DNA of 64,000 nucleotides from Rhyacichthys aspro (taxonomy: Eukaryota; Chordata; Actinopteri; Gobiiformes; Rhyacichthyidae): contig CM072161.1 in the NCBI GenBank assembly GCA_036850595.1, forward strand, positions 11,739,905 through 11,803,904, read 5' to 3'. How positions within the stretch are numbered: position 1 is the stretch's first letter; each line of letters opens with the position of its first letter. Shown here piece after piece: positions 26,601-38,110 of this stretch. Both the position numbers and the translations under genes were made by a program. The notes beneath the pieces are model-generated. The model saw only the letters and a list, made by a program, of their open reading frames with translations, was not told the origin of the DNA and did no database searches.

Positions 26601-28019
26601 TTTGTCTACGCTTAAACTCATGGATGTATCTTTTAATGGCCTCATGGGAAAATGAAAATTGATTTAAGTTGGCAGCAATGACCCTCGGAACTGGGGCAAA
26701 CTCTCTGGACAGAGAAGGTAGACATTGATGTAAATTGCCCAATCCAACAGTTTACACAAAATTACGACAGCCTCATTGTGAGATTAATGAGAAAACAAAA
26801 GAAGTGAGTCTTTGGAGGGAGAGAGACAGAGACGTCTGGCACGATGTGTGACAGAAACACAGCGAGTCATTATTTAAAGAGGAAATGAACAGTGTGTCCC
26901 GGGTTCATAGGGGAGGGTAGCAGTAATACAGTGACTTGAGGCATGGGAGCTTCAGTGACACCTGTTAATCAGAAAGACGACGCAGAGCTTCACACACACT
27001 GCAGCTGTTGTTCTCGGGTGATGTAAAAAAAAAAAAGTTTAAATCTAAAGGTATGAAATGTCATTCAAATGTATCCACAATAAAGACCTAGCTCCGGCCT
27101 TTCTAAACAAACAGTACCAATCATAGATATTCAAAATTATCCAAGTGTGGCAAGTGCAAGGTCCCTACTGTATTTTTTTATCATTGTTCCTATTTCAGGA
27201 CAATGGAAAATGCCTGTCTATTGAAATAGATGTTCAAAACAAAAGATTTAGGAGAAACACAGCGTATTAAAGATACATTTCGTATAAAGCAGCGTGCACT
27301 TCTGTTTTTGATTTCTATGCCTGACCACATTTCATCTGCAGTGGAAACAGTTTATCCATTCTTCCGCAGTTATTTTAAATCGAAGCCTTGAGGCATTAGG
27401 ACACTCTACACTTGAAGCACAAACTACATTGATTCAAACATGGAGGTTAAAAAAACTCCGAGCCAAAATGTAAAACAGATAAACGTTTATGGTTTTCATT
27501 TGTGAGGGGTACATAGTTCCATTCAGCCTCAACATTATGACCTCTTCCAAATCAAAATATTTCTGGTATGTGAAATGAAAATGTCATTAAGCTAGAACAA
27601 CAAACCAAAAATCCTGGCTGTATAAAAATAGCTACAGTAGATCTATATTTTTACATCAAAAGACAGAACTGGATCAGCTAACAAGGCACTGCCAGTTTGT
27701 GATCCTAATGCAAGGTCACTCGTCTTAAAAAGCAAAACAAAACAGAAAAAAAATCCCACAATCCAAGTCTTTAAATTAGGTGACGGCCCTCTATATGTCT
27801 GCACAATAAATATTTAGTTGAACATAGAAAATCTACAAAAAACTTCACAGTCAAAATGTAACATAAAGTATCAGCTCCCAAGTGCAGCTATGACCTCTGA
27901 CCTGTGGCGTCCACACTTGATGAGGTCTATAGTTCATTGTCCCAAAAAAGATGGAAACTATCTAAAGGCTGCATTTGTGATCATGTGATGATGATTACTT
28001 ACAGGAAACATTAGGAGTT
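23683..28019. other. Convergent intergenic stretch: xrra1 and chrdl2 3' ends
   Basis: No coding exon is supported. On the plus strand AATAAA hexamers after the xrra1 stop occur near 24147, 24208 and 24540 and are candidate polyadenylation signals. The rest is AT-rich unique sequence; short open frames (for example 26318-26557 on the minus strand) lack splice context or family similarity. Confidence 0.5.
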
Positions 28020-31000
28020 TTATGGTGAACACAGTCCTTCAATTTGTTTGGGATTTAGGTAAATCACAATCTCCCGTATGCCGTCATCACAAATTACTGA
28101 CTGTGTGGCTTTACTCAGATTTCTTGCTTCCTCCTTAAATCGCCTCCATGTCTCTGTAAAATTAGATCAGTTTAAAAAGATGAGCTTTTATAGCACTGAA
28201 TAAATACTTGTTTTGATGGTAACAAAGTTCTTTTTAAAATGAATAACAGATAAACTCTATACTAGTTTTATAAAATATCTTGAAGAAGAGAACAAACCTT
28301 CATTGATTGTTGTGAGGAATGTATGATTTTCTGGATGAGCCTTAATATCTTTTCCCTGAACATCCTCAATTTCTATTAATTGTAAAACACCTGCAGAAAC
28401 AAAGCACTAAATTGGAGACATGTTCACACATTTCTCTTTCTGTAGCTTTATCTGAAAAAGCAGTACCTTCTACAGTCTTCCACACTTGCACTTCAACTTC
28501 AGCTGTAGTTTGTCTTTCCACTGAGAGGATCTTCATTGTTTCTGGTGCGTCGACTTTCAGTGAGGACTCCACTTTAAACACCATGAGGTCATTTTTATTT
28601 CCCATATAACACTGCGTCTGGTTGTTTTCAGCTTTACTATCTTAAGGGAAAGCAAACGCTATTGTTCACCGGCAGTCATAATTAATTGAACACAAGCCGG
28701 TGATTTGGATGCTGGTGGTCCTACCTGGACAGGTTTTGCAGCACTTCCCTGGTGACTTCATAGGATGTTTACACGGGTACTTGCTGGGACACGTGATGCG
28801 TTTACAGTCCTGGAGGCCATCGACACAAGTGCACAGGATGCATTCCAGGACCTTCCCCAACACTGGGTGCCACATGTCTCCATGTGAGTACGTCTTTCCG
28901 TTGTATAAACAAGCTGCGAGAAATGGAAAACATCTGAGTGTTGTGGTACATATGGAAACAATCCTAAATTTGTGAGGAACATGTCCATAAAATCAAATAC
29001 TTATAAAGGGTCCCTTTGTAAACTCCTTGTTTTGATAAAGTCTCACCTCTTTGGTGTTTCCGCTGCAACAAAATCTTCACGGTGGTCTCTGAAGCCCCTT
29101 TGAGGTTAAGTTTGCTGAGGCTCAGACCTTGGGGAGAAGTCCTGGCCCTGGGTGGAGTGGCACGGTCCGGCCGCGCCCTCATTTGCTCCACAGAACACTG
29201 GTCCACTGAATGCCTCTTTGTCAATGCACAATAAAAACACAGTTAGCTGTCTTCCATCCACTTTCTGGCTTCACTTTGCTTCACCCCAGAGTGAGAGATG
29301 AAGAAGAGTCATAATCCTCCCTCAATCATAAAGTTTTACAGCTCTGTCCCGGAGCCATGAATCACCGCCCATGTTCCTGATGTTTTTACCAATTCAATAG
29401 AACAAAATGGAGAGTTATTTGGATTATCAGAGCAGAATTCAAAGGAAGATGTGTCATCTCCAACTGAAGAACATACACTTGATCAAAGTACACATTTGAA
29501 TTTCTACTGCTGAATAATATAAAATAATATCATGTTGGTAGAAAGAACGTACAACGCCTCGGTTCAGTTGTTGGTTTCCATCCTCAGTTGACGAGGAGCC
29601 ACTGTGATCTACGAGAAAACCATAAACACATCACTAGTGGTTACGACTGTGGACCGGTGTGGAACAGATGCCTCTGTAAAGTCCAGGGAAAGAAAGAGTT
29701 GAGAGCAGCTGGACTACCTTTACACACCAAGCAGCAGGTATCTGGAAAGGACACTGGTGAGGGGCAGGTGACCGGCTGACACGTTTTCAGAGCACAGAAG
29801 ATGTTTCCATTCTGAGGAAAGAAAAAAAGTTTGGATGCCTATTTCAGTTTTTGCATCAAAAAGAAATATTTAATGCTGGAGATGACTACGCTGACTAGTA
29901 TCCTCACTCATAAAACATAAAGAAGACTATATTGCATTAAGCCATTTTGAATAAGAAATGTTAGAATTGCAATACTGTTTTCTGCAAATAGTGCTAAAAG
30001 GAAAACAATAAGTGAACACTTTTTTTGAAGCCAATTTGAAATGATAGAAGAGCTTTTGTAACTTTTTGGCAGTGAACACCTTCAACTTGAAGTATTTCTC
30101 AACAGTGTTATTTATTTAAGCCACATCAACGTTAACGCCATCTGTGTTCTTAGAAAATGTAATATTACAAAATAAAACACATTTCTACAGTGACAAATTA
30201 GACCAGGTGAGCCAACCCACAGAGCATGTGCACATAACACACTGGTTCCTCTGTCTGGATGGGAACAGGTCGTGCTTGGTGAAGGTCTCCCCTGGTTGGT
30301 AAGTACTACCATTATAGCGACAGGACTTGACTGAAGCCCTGAGGCCGGCGGGAATCTTGGGCTCATCTGAGGAGACACACACAGTCAGCAGCAGTGGTCC
30401 CACATGGTGGAGCTTTGGGAAGAAGGACATGTACCTGTGCATCTAGGGCAGCACTGCTGGGGCTCGGCCACTGGGTTATCACAGGACAAGGCTGGACACC
30501 TGATTGTGTTACATTTGACATGGCCCGTCTAAGACAAGAATACCCACTGTCAACTCTTCAGAGGACACTACAGGACTCAAATCTGAAATCAACAGTACCT
30601 CAGTGCACACACATCTCATACAGAACATAAATCCAAAGGGCTCCAGATAGGGATGCCAGCTGTCTCCAGGGTTGTAGCTCTTATTTTTAAAAGAACAAAC
30701 TACCCCGGGACCTAGGCGTCAGAAAATAAGAACGCATTTGAAGAATTGAGGAACAAAAAGAAGGAACATAACACGATCTCTCCTTTTGGTAATCTCAAAA
30801 GGACAGAAGTAAAATGTTAAATCCTAGTATCATGTATGGCGCCATTACGCATGATGCTCACTGAGAAAAAATATCTGTATTCCTTAAACTTTAGCTTGTT
30901 ATCAGTACATAAAACTGTCTGCTAAACTTTTTCACGTGTTTCTTTTATTCAAGTCTCTACGCAGAACAGTAAGAAGCAAAACAGAAGCCTTACCTTTCCG

Positions 31001-31060
31001 GGGTTTTAGCTCAGCATCTGCAAACCAAATGATGAAAAATAACAAAAACGTGGTCTTCAT
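28020..31060 (-). CDS. chrdl2: Chordin-like 2, secreted VWC-domain BMP antagonist, 11 exons
   Basis: Secreted protein expected to bind BMP/TGF-beta ligands through cysteine-rich VWC domains. Exons from the start: 31060-30994, 30711-30599, 30528-30435, 30366-30221, 29811-29718, 29608-29553, 29215-29047, 28913-28725, 28640-28467, 28390-28298, 28153-28020. All join in phase to give 442 aa, close to the human length. A signal peptide (MKTTFLLFFIIWFADA) opens the protein. VWC domains lie at about residues 27-91 (CSFKNKSYNPGDSWHPY...CCPRC), 108-171 (CRYNGSTYQPGETF...CCLVC) and 247-309 (CLYNGKTYSHGDMWHP...CCKTCPG). The linker ending NRGVRHSVDQC and the STTVKI-like ETTVKILLQRKH are family landmarks. 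The C-terminal region after the third VWC lacks known domains. Adjacent xrra1 and neu3 give conserved synteny. Confidence 0.94.
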
Positions 31061-32681
31061 TTTTTTTTGAATGTGCGTGACCGTGTCTTCAAGGCGCAAT
31101 AAACATGTGTCTGCGGGACAGAAACTCCAACAGCGTCAAAAAAGAAGAATATAACGCAGGTCGAGTTACGTTTATGCTTTGGCGCCCCCTACAGGAGAGA
31201 GGACGCCAAAGGGATGACTCAAGAGAAAAGGCACGACGGTAAAAGCTTTGGCCCCTCATGTGCAAACAGTTATATCCCTGTTTATGACTGAAAATAATGG
31301 CGTATATTAAAGCTTTATTGCTTCTTGCAGAAAGTTTTGAGTCATAGGCTATGAGGTCTTCTAAGGTCTGATGAAAAGAAACTAGTGAAAAGCCAACTTT
31401 GAGTCACGCATCATTACACATTGTTTTACATTAATGTGGATGAAAACAGTCCAGAAGTTCAGATGTTTACACACAGCTCTGAAGTCCTTTAATTCTATTC
31501 TATTATTCTAAAAAAAAAACATTATTATGAAATGAGGGTGAAAACATCATTGTAATTTAAATTTATTCTGTATTTTTATTGGATTGAAAGGGTTTCATTA
31601 GACGTGGTAGCTTTCATTCTGAATGGAGCTTGTGTTGTGTTAAATATTCTAAAGGGAAAACAAGGATCGATATAGTCCTTGAACCCCTCATTAAATAGCC
31701 CAAACCACATTCAACATTCTCTTTGTTACTCACTTAGGATACAAGTCAAGCAAATACTCAAAGCCCTGACTAATTTTGTGGCCCTTACTATTCCCTTTCA
31801 CACTCTTTGTAAACGTTTAACACTGATCAACCAGCAGCAGCTTTTCAGGATTGTCAAATATTGGTATGAATGGTCCTTTTCTCTACATTAATTGTCTTTT
31901 TGAGGACAAAAGATAAAACTCAAACAAGAAGAGGTAAACTGTGGGTTCGGCTGTCAATGCAATGAAACACATTCTAAAATGTTAAATATATAAAAGTGAT
32001 TGGTATATGTCTAAAGTTAGTTATGCAGCCCCAGATCACCAGGCCTCTCAGATATGTCCACCTACTTCTCTCTTACGCCCCACTGAAGTGGCCCATAAAT
32101 CGGTAAAGATTTCATTAAAGTGAAACACGTTGGGGCTTGCACATTTTTTTGAAGTACAAACACCTTTAAAGACATACAAAACAAAACTATTTGGAGTGGA
32201 TCTCCTTCATAATAAAATAGTAAAGCTGCAAATAACTAGAAAAATCCTTTTGTTGAGTCTATATTTGTTGAACTGTACAAAGGCCAAATGAATGTTGAAC
32301 ATTCATGCACATTCATAACAGCCTCTGTTTACAATTGAAATGAACACCCATGTACAAAAACATCAACAAAGGAGACAGGTTTTAATAAATATCAAAATAT
32401 TGAATACTCAGAATAATAACTTTTGTATTATGAACTAATCTGAACATTCCAGTTCATTTTGCCCCAACTTGTTTAATTGTCTGAATTCTGACACAATGGC
32501 AGCCATTGTAAGAACATCAATTGTTTCATCATTCATCAGAGAAAAAAACGTAGTCAGACACAAAGATAAACATTTGAAATTTTTTCCATCAAAATGAATG
32601 AAGTTTATTAGTTGATGTTCCCTGAGAAAGGCCTCTAGTGTCCATCTGATGTTTCCGTCTCATCTCAGTCATCTGAAAGTT
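31061..32681. other. Intergenic: chrdl2 5' region and zinc-finger gene 3' UTR
   Basis: No coding exon is supported. The chrdl2 5' UTR and promoter lie just above 31060. A minus-strand polyadenylation hexamer (TTTATT on plus, 32604-32609) about 75 bases past the zinc-finger stop suggests a short 3' UTR for that gene. Confidence 0.5.
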
Positions 32682-35600
32682 TTAGGCGTATACACACTTG
32701 TGTGCCCTGAGTGTGCGCCTGTCTGCATAGGTCTTGCCGCAGCGCTCACACATGAACTGTTTTCCTCCTGCGTGCATGTGCTGCTTGTGCGTGCGTAAGT
32801 GTGTGTTCTGGCTGAAGGTTTTTCCACACACACCACATACGTACGGCCGTTCACCGCTGTGCACACGGACATGCAGCTTCAGGCTCTGTGCACTGTTAAA
32901 GGCCTTATTACATGTGGGACAGATGTACTCGCGCTCATTAGAGTGTGTGCGCATGTGTGCAACAAGACTGCTCTGCTGGCTGAAGGCCCGGCCACACACA
33001 GTGCACGTGTAGGGCTTTTCCCCAGTGTGCACACGCTGGTGAACACGCAGGGCAGCATTTGTACGGAAAGACTTTGTGCACAGGGAGCAGGTGAATGGGC
33101 GCTCTCCAGTGTGAACGCGCTCATGGACACGTAGGTTGACCCTATGGTTGAAGGTGCGTCCGCAGATTGTGCATTTAAATGGGCGTATCCCACTGTGAAC
33201 GGACATGTGAGCTTTGAGGGTCATGGAGCGTGTGAAGCTCCGCCCACACTCTGTGCATGTGTAGGGCTTTTTGCCGCTGTGAGAGCGCATGTGGCGTGAC
33301 ATGTTCTGGGTCACTGTGAACCCACGTCCACACACCTTGCAGATGTAGGGCTTCAGCCCTGTGTGCACATGCACATGGCCTTTCAGCTGCTCTTTAAGAC
33401 AGAAGGCTTTACCACAATCCACACATGTGTAAGGGCGCTCTCCAGTGTGCATGCGCACATGCGCAGTCAAGCTTTTACGTTGGCTGAAGGTGCGTAAGCA
33501 TATGGGGCATTTAAAAGGCTTTTCCCCCGTATGCACGCGTAAGTGCGCTTTCAAGTTACTCTCACATGGGAACGCTTTCCCACAGGTTGTGCACCTGAAA
33601 AACTTCCACGTCACACTCTGCAGCACATAGGGAGTGGGGCTGGGCTTTGACGTGCAGGGGCTAAATGTAACAGGATCAGACATCTTTTCAGCTGCTCCTG
33701 CAGAAAACAAAATCCCAATCTTAATCATCTGATCAATGACCATCCAATCACTTTCCTGAATGTAATAATAATGATTTTTATTTTTATATGTCGGGCCAAA
33801 TATGTGGTTTGTCGTGCTGTTGGTGGTGGGTGTTACAAGAAGCGACTGCCCCCCCCCCCGGCACACTTCCGAACAGCAATCGGATGGTTAGGGTTCTATT
33901 TGAAACACTCTAAAATCGCACAGTGTATGCCCGGCCTGACTGTAATAATTTTTTTAATAAAAATAATACTCATCAAATACTGAATAAAGGTGGACTCACC
34001 ATCTGCACTAGCGTCCAGGTTGATATTTCCACATTTGTCTTTGTCACTCATGGCAGAAACGATTGCTGGGTCCACCCATTCCACCTCTTTCTCTGATTGG
34101 TCATCCTCCTGAGTTGGCAGGATTTTGTCAGTCTTTCTGTAAGTTGCCCCATACGAGTGGTCGTCCTGTGTAGGCTGGGTATTGTCAGACTTCCTGTAAG
34201 AGTGTTCCACCTCTGAAATGAGCAGCACAAACCAAATGTAACATTCGCCTCCAAGGATGTATAATAAAACTTAGATCTTGAATCAATGATGCCCTGAATT
34301 AATTCTTAATCTGTTGCTCATTAGTGCGTAGCTCCCCCAAAAAAGCAGAATTACAGGAAATTGCCCAGTTTGATTCTGGCCCAGGACCATTTGCACCATG
34401 TCACATTTCTGTTTTGTTGCATTTTTGTAGCATTTCTTGCACAGACTGTGACACAGAACTATCTGGAAGGGCTTCCCCAGAAAGCCTTAGCATTGGTCAG
34501 GTGCTTTCAGATGCAGACCTTGTAGGTGATGGGGCAAGAACGTTTAAGTAACTACCTATCATCAGGTAATTTTATCCAATAAGAGCAATGCCATTTTGTT
34601 TACAAAGTAGTCGCTTATTTGTCTAACACGCCTATAACTGCCACTACTGCCATACCACTGCCCTGAACCAGCTCAGTGGAAATCCCATAGCTTCAAGAAT
34701 GACAAGTAGGGTTTTTGTGAGTTTGTCAACTTAAATGTCACAAGGTTCCAGATGCTGCATTTTATAATAAAATAAATATTTATGTTGAATAACTCACTAC
34801 CTGCAATAGAGTCCTGGTTGTCTTTAACAGGAACAAAAGCTGGCTCCACTGACTCCTCCTCCTTCTTTGATTGGTTATCCTGTATGGGGGCTTTGTCAGA
34901 CTTTGTGTAAGTTGCTCCATACGAGTGGTCATCCTGAGGAGGCTGGGTATTGTTAGACTTCCCATGACTTGTTCCATAAGAGTGGTCCTCCCCTGAAACA
35001 AGCAAAACAAATCAAATATTAGTCTCACCCCTTTGGGTGTGGTATAAGGCCTCGGTCCCAAGACAGAAGCTCAATAAAAGTTGCTCATTGGCGCATACAT
35101 GAACATTTTTTCACTAGTGGAATTAGAAAAAGAGCAAAGGGGACGGTCATCATCCAGATCTTCTAATATATCCCTGCTCAGCCCCAAAGAGGACCCACAA
35201 TTCATCTACAGTCCACTAGGGGCTAGAAAACAGCCCTTCAGGTCATTCTAGGTATCTGTACAAAGCTTGGGAAAAGGTTTAAGTTTGTTTGGAAACATGA
35301 CAGAGTCATGACTTATGGACTTATCGGAGAAAAAATGTACCAGAATGGTTGTTGGATGCAGCGTTACTGCATCTAATGGTGGACTCACTATCTGAGATAG
35401 TGTCCAGGTTGAAATTTCCACAATTGTCTTGAACAAAAATGGCAGGAACAAACACTGGCTTATATGACTGGTCGTCCTGAGTGGGTGGGGCTATGTCAGT
35501 TTTGCTGTTTGTTGCCCCATACGAGTGGTCATCCGGAGAAGGCTGGGTGTTGTCTGACTTCCGCTGACTTGCTCCGTAAGAGTGCTCCACCTCTGAAACA

Positions 35601-37060
35601 AGCAGAATAAACCAAATGACAATGAAAGTTGCTCATTGATGCAAAGGAGTTTACATGTTTATTTTAACTCTCTAACCTATTCAATTAAAAATTTTTTTTT
35701 TTTTTTTCACCAGAAATGTCCCCTTGTTGAATTGGAGACAGAGCAGAAGTGGTCTGTGTCTGTAACACAGAACCATCTAGGAGGGCTTCCTATCAAAAAA
35801 AAGTTTACAAATCTTGCAAGAATCTGGCTGCTGCGCACTTTTATGATATATATCCTTGCATACCCCCTCAACCCACCCTCTACTGTCCACTAGAGCACTG
35901 TTCACAGCTGTCTGTACACACCTTTCAAGTTTGGTTAGTTTTGGAGATGTGACAGGCAAAATCATGACTTTTCAACTAATTAGAAAAAAACTGTATTTTT
36001 CTTATTTGCAGTGCTTCTGCTAAAATGACATGGTCTGTATTCTGGCTGCTAATTAGCTATTACGTACCCACTCTGGAGCTGCGGAGGATGTAAAGGACAG
36101 GGGGCTGTGTTGTTTTAGGATTCTTCAGTTTGCCCAGGTCCAGTTGAACTCTGGCTTTGTCCAAAATGTTGTGGATTTTCCCCAAAGCCTCATTGCCCAG
36201 TGTCTCCATAATGGAGGCAAACTGCACCTGGGTCAGAGAAGGGTCACACACACACACACAAAACAGTTATGGGGGCCCAAAACTGGACCTATGCTGTTCA
36301 AGTTGAGTGAGTTCAAGGAGTGTCCTGATAATGCCCTAGAAGCCTCTTTAGAACATACTAATAAATCAAGCCCGATTATATTTCTATTCTGTTTGCTGCA
36401 ATTCACGTGTTATGCTGACACTTAGACACACACAGTGATGTATAATCATTCACTATCACATTCATTCACTATAAGCAATTTAGAGCCACCAATTTAACCT
36501 ATACTCATTTTTTATTAAATTCCAGTATATGTGGAGTGTGCTGTATAAAGCTGTCCCAGTGATATTTAGCACAAGCTGTCCATCCAGGGATCTTATCTCC
36601 TGTAGTTGTTCCCGAGGTCAGAGTCAAGCCATTTGAAGTAACTGTGTAATGTATAGAAGTACAATGTATTTTAATACTGTGGCAACCATTGTATATTCCA
36701 TTCCACGTTGATTTTTCCTTAAATGTTTATGGTTTGTTTGCATTTTTCTGCAATGTACAGATTTACTTTGTATTTTAAGTTTATATTTAATTTTAGGTAA
36801 TATTTTAATGTATTGTAAAATCTGTTTACTTTGTACATGTTATAGTCCTGCAAAGCAATTACTGGGGTTCCATGAATTTGGTATAAATGATCCAAGCGGT
36901 TCCACACATATGTGCAGTTTACCGTCACGTGTTGCCCGTTCGGGTCCAGTCTCCCTGGTTCCGTGATCTCTGTGAGTCTTTTGAGACCCGCCACGGCCGC
37001 AAGAACCAGCGACTCCATGACCGAGGCGAGCTGCGAGTGGAGCCCGGATGAGGTGCTCAT
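32682..37060 (-). CDS. C2H2 zinc-finger protein with triplicated acidic HSYG exon, six exons
   Basis: Probable nuclear DNA-binding regulator. Exons from the start: 37060-36923, 36227-36068, 35592-35389, 34992-34798, 34212-34000, 33697-32682. Phases agree and give 641 aa. Exon 1 (STSSGLHSQLASVMESLVLAAVAGL) and exon 2 (FASIMETLGNEALGKI) resemble an N-terminal helical module I know from many fish zinc-finger genes. Exons 3-5 are paralogous acidic, low-complexity exons with HSYGAS/T...DDQS repeats and all have phase 1-1 borders. The last exon carries ten C2H2 fingers joined by TGEKP/TGERP-type linkers, about residues 338-620, then an eleventh that is degenerate (CERC...HKC, second His replaced). 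Exons 3, 4 and 5 are individually skippable in frame. No one-to-one orthologue is recognisable, so I give no symbol. Confidence 0.88.
34000..35720 (-). repeat. Tandem segmental triplication of one exon with flanking intron
   Basis: Three units contain exons 35592-35389, 34992-34798 and 34212-34000. Similarity extends into introns: each unit shows a (T/C)CTGAAACAAGCA-type acceptor stretch, a GTTGCTCATT(G/A) motif upstream and an ACACAGAAC(C/T)ATCT block. Unit spacing is about 600 and 785 bases. Within each exon the HSYG...QDD motif is itself repeated twice. Confidence 0.85.
35691..35708. repeat. Poly-T tract
   Basis: Homopolymer T run of about 18 in a zinc-finger gene intron; it lies upstream of exon 3 on the minus strand, where it reads poly-A. 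Confidence 0.8.
36245..36260. repeat. CA microsatellite next to zinc-finger exon 2
   Basis: Eight CA units, 18 bases on the intron side of the exon 2 acceptor (minus strand), where they read TG/GT. The repeat therefore lies near the branch-point and pyrimidine-tract region. Confidence 0.85.
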
Positions 37061-38110
37061 TCCCGTTAGAGTGAGAGTGTTGCTCCAGTTTTTCTGGTTC
37101 TACCCCGAGTCAACTCTCCGTCAGAACTACACAAACCAAACCAGCTTTACTTTAGTTTAAAACTATCCTGTAAGCTCCAAACAACTCTGGCTGACTCACA
37201 ATAAACTGGATAGAGCAGTACTAAAGCGTTTCCGGGTTATCAAGCTAACTTCCGGTACTCAACTTCCTTCTCTTGATTTTTTTATGCGTAAAAAAATAAT
37301 ATACAATAATATAAAATAATATACACAACGTACACACCAACCCTTATTTCAATAAACACAAAGCAAAAATCTAAATTTATATATACATCATTACGCTATG
37401 GGTAATAGTCTAATACATACAATCATTGATGGTAACATAAAACATTACAGAGAGACACTGATACACATTTATTAATACAAGGGGGAAAAAACAGTGCAAC
37501 AATGGTTACATATACACCTAAATGCCAACAAACTCTTTAGATAGTTGCAAGAAAAAAAAATAGAAATGACTAAGCTTTTAAATGAGCAGCATTTTTATTA
37601 TTCTTATTGCATGGCTTCCACTTTCAATCAGTTGTAGCAGATCATGATGGTTTAACAACTCTCACAAATTTCACAGCTAATGACAATTTTTTAAAAGTTT
37701 CAAAACTCTGATAAAAAAAATTATCAGAACAAGTATTAATAATTATCCCTTGATGTGGAGCCAGAAAAAAACTTAATGAAATTTTATTTCAGCAAAAGAA
37801 AAACATTGCATGATATTGTCTCAAAACTATCAATATGACTGTTGATAAAATAGTTCTTAAAAACTAACAAGGATTTTTTCCAACAATAAAACACCCTAAT
37901 ACTCCTGTATTTAGTTATACTGTATGTGAATATTAGTCATTGACAGAAGATCACAGACAAATGTATTCCACAATTAGAATAATCTCCAACCTGAGAAGGA
38001 CTGTCGACTTCCACATAAGTTATATTAAGATGATACTGCAGTAGAACAGGCACTCAATCACACACAGGCTGACACACACTCAACAGAGACAAAGTAGAAA
38101 CACTGGCGTC
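37061..38110. other. Intergenic: zinc-finger 5' region and spag7 3' UTR
   Basis: AT-rich, with no coding exon. The proximal part above 37060 should hold the zinc-finger promoter. Minus-strand polyadenylation hexamers (TTTATT on plus) near 37595 and 37780 are candidates for the end of spag7. Confidence 0.5.
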
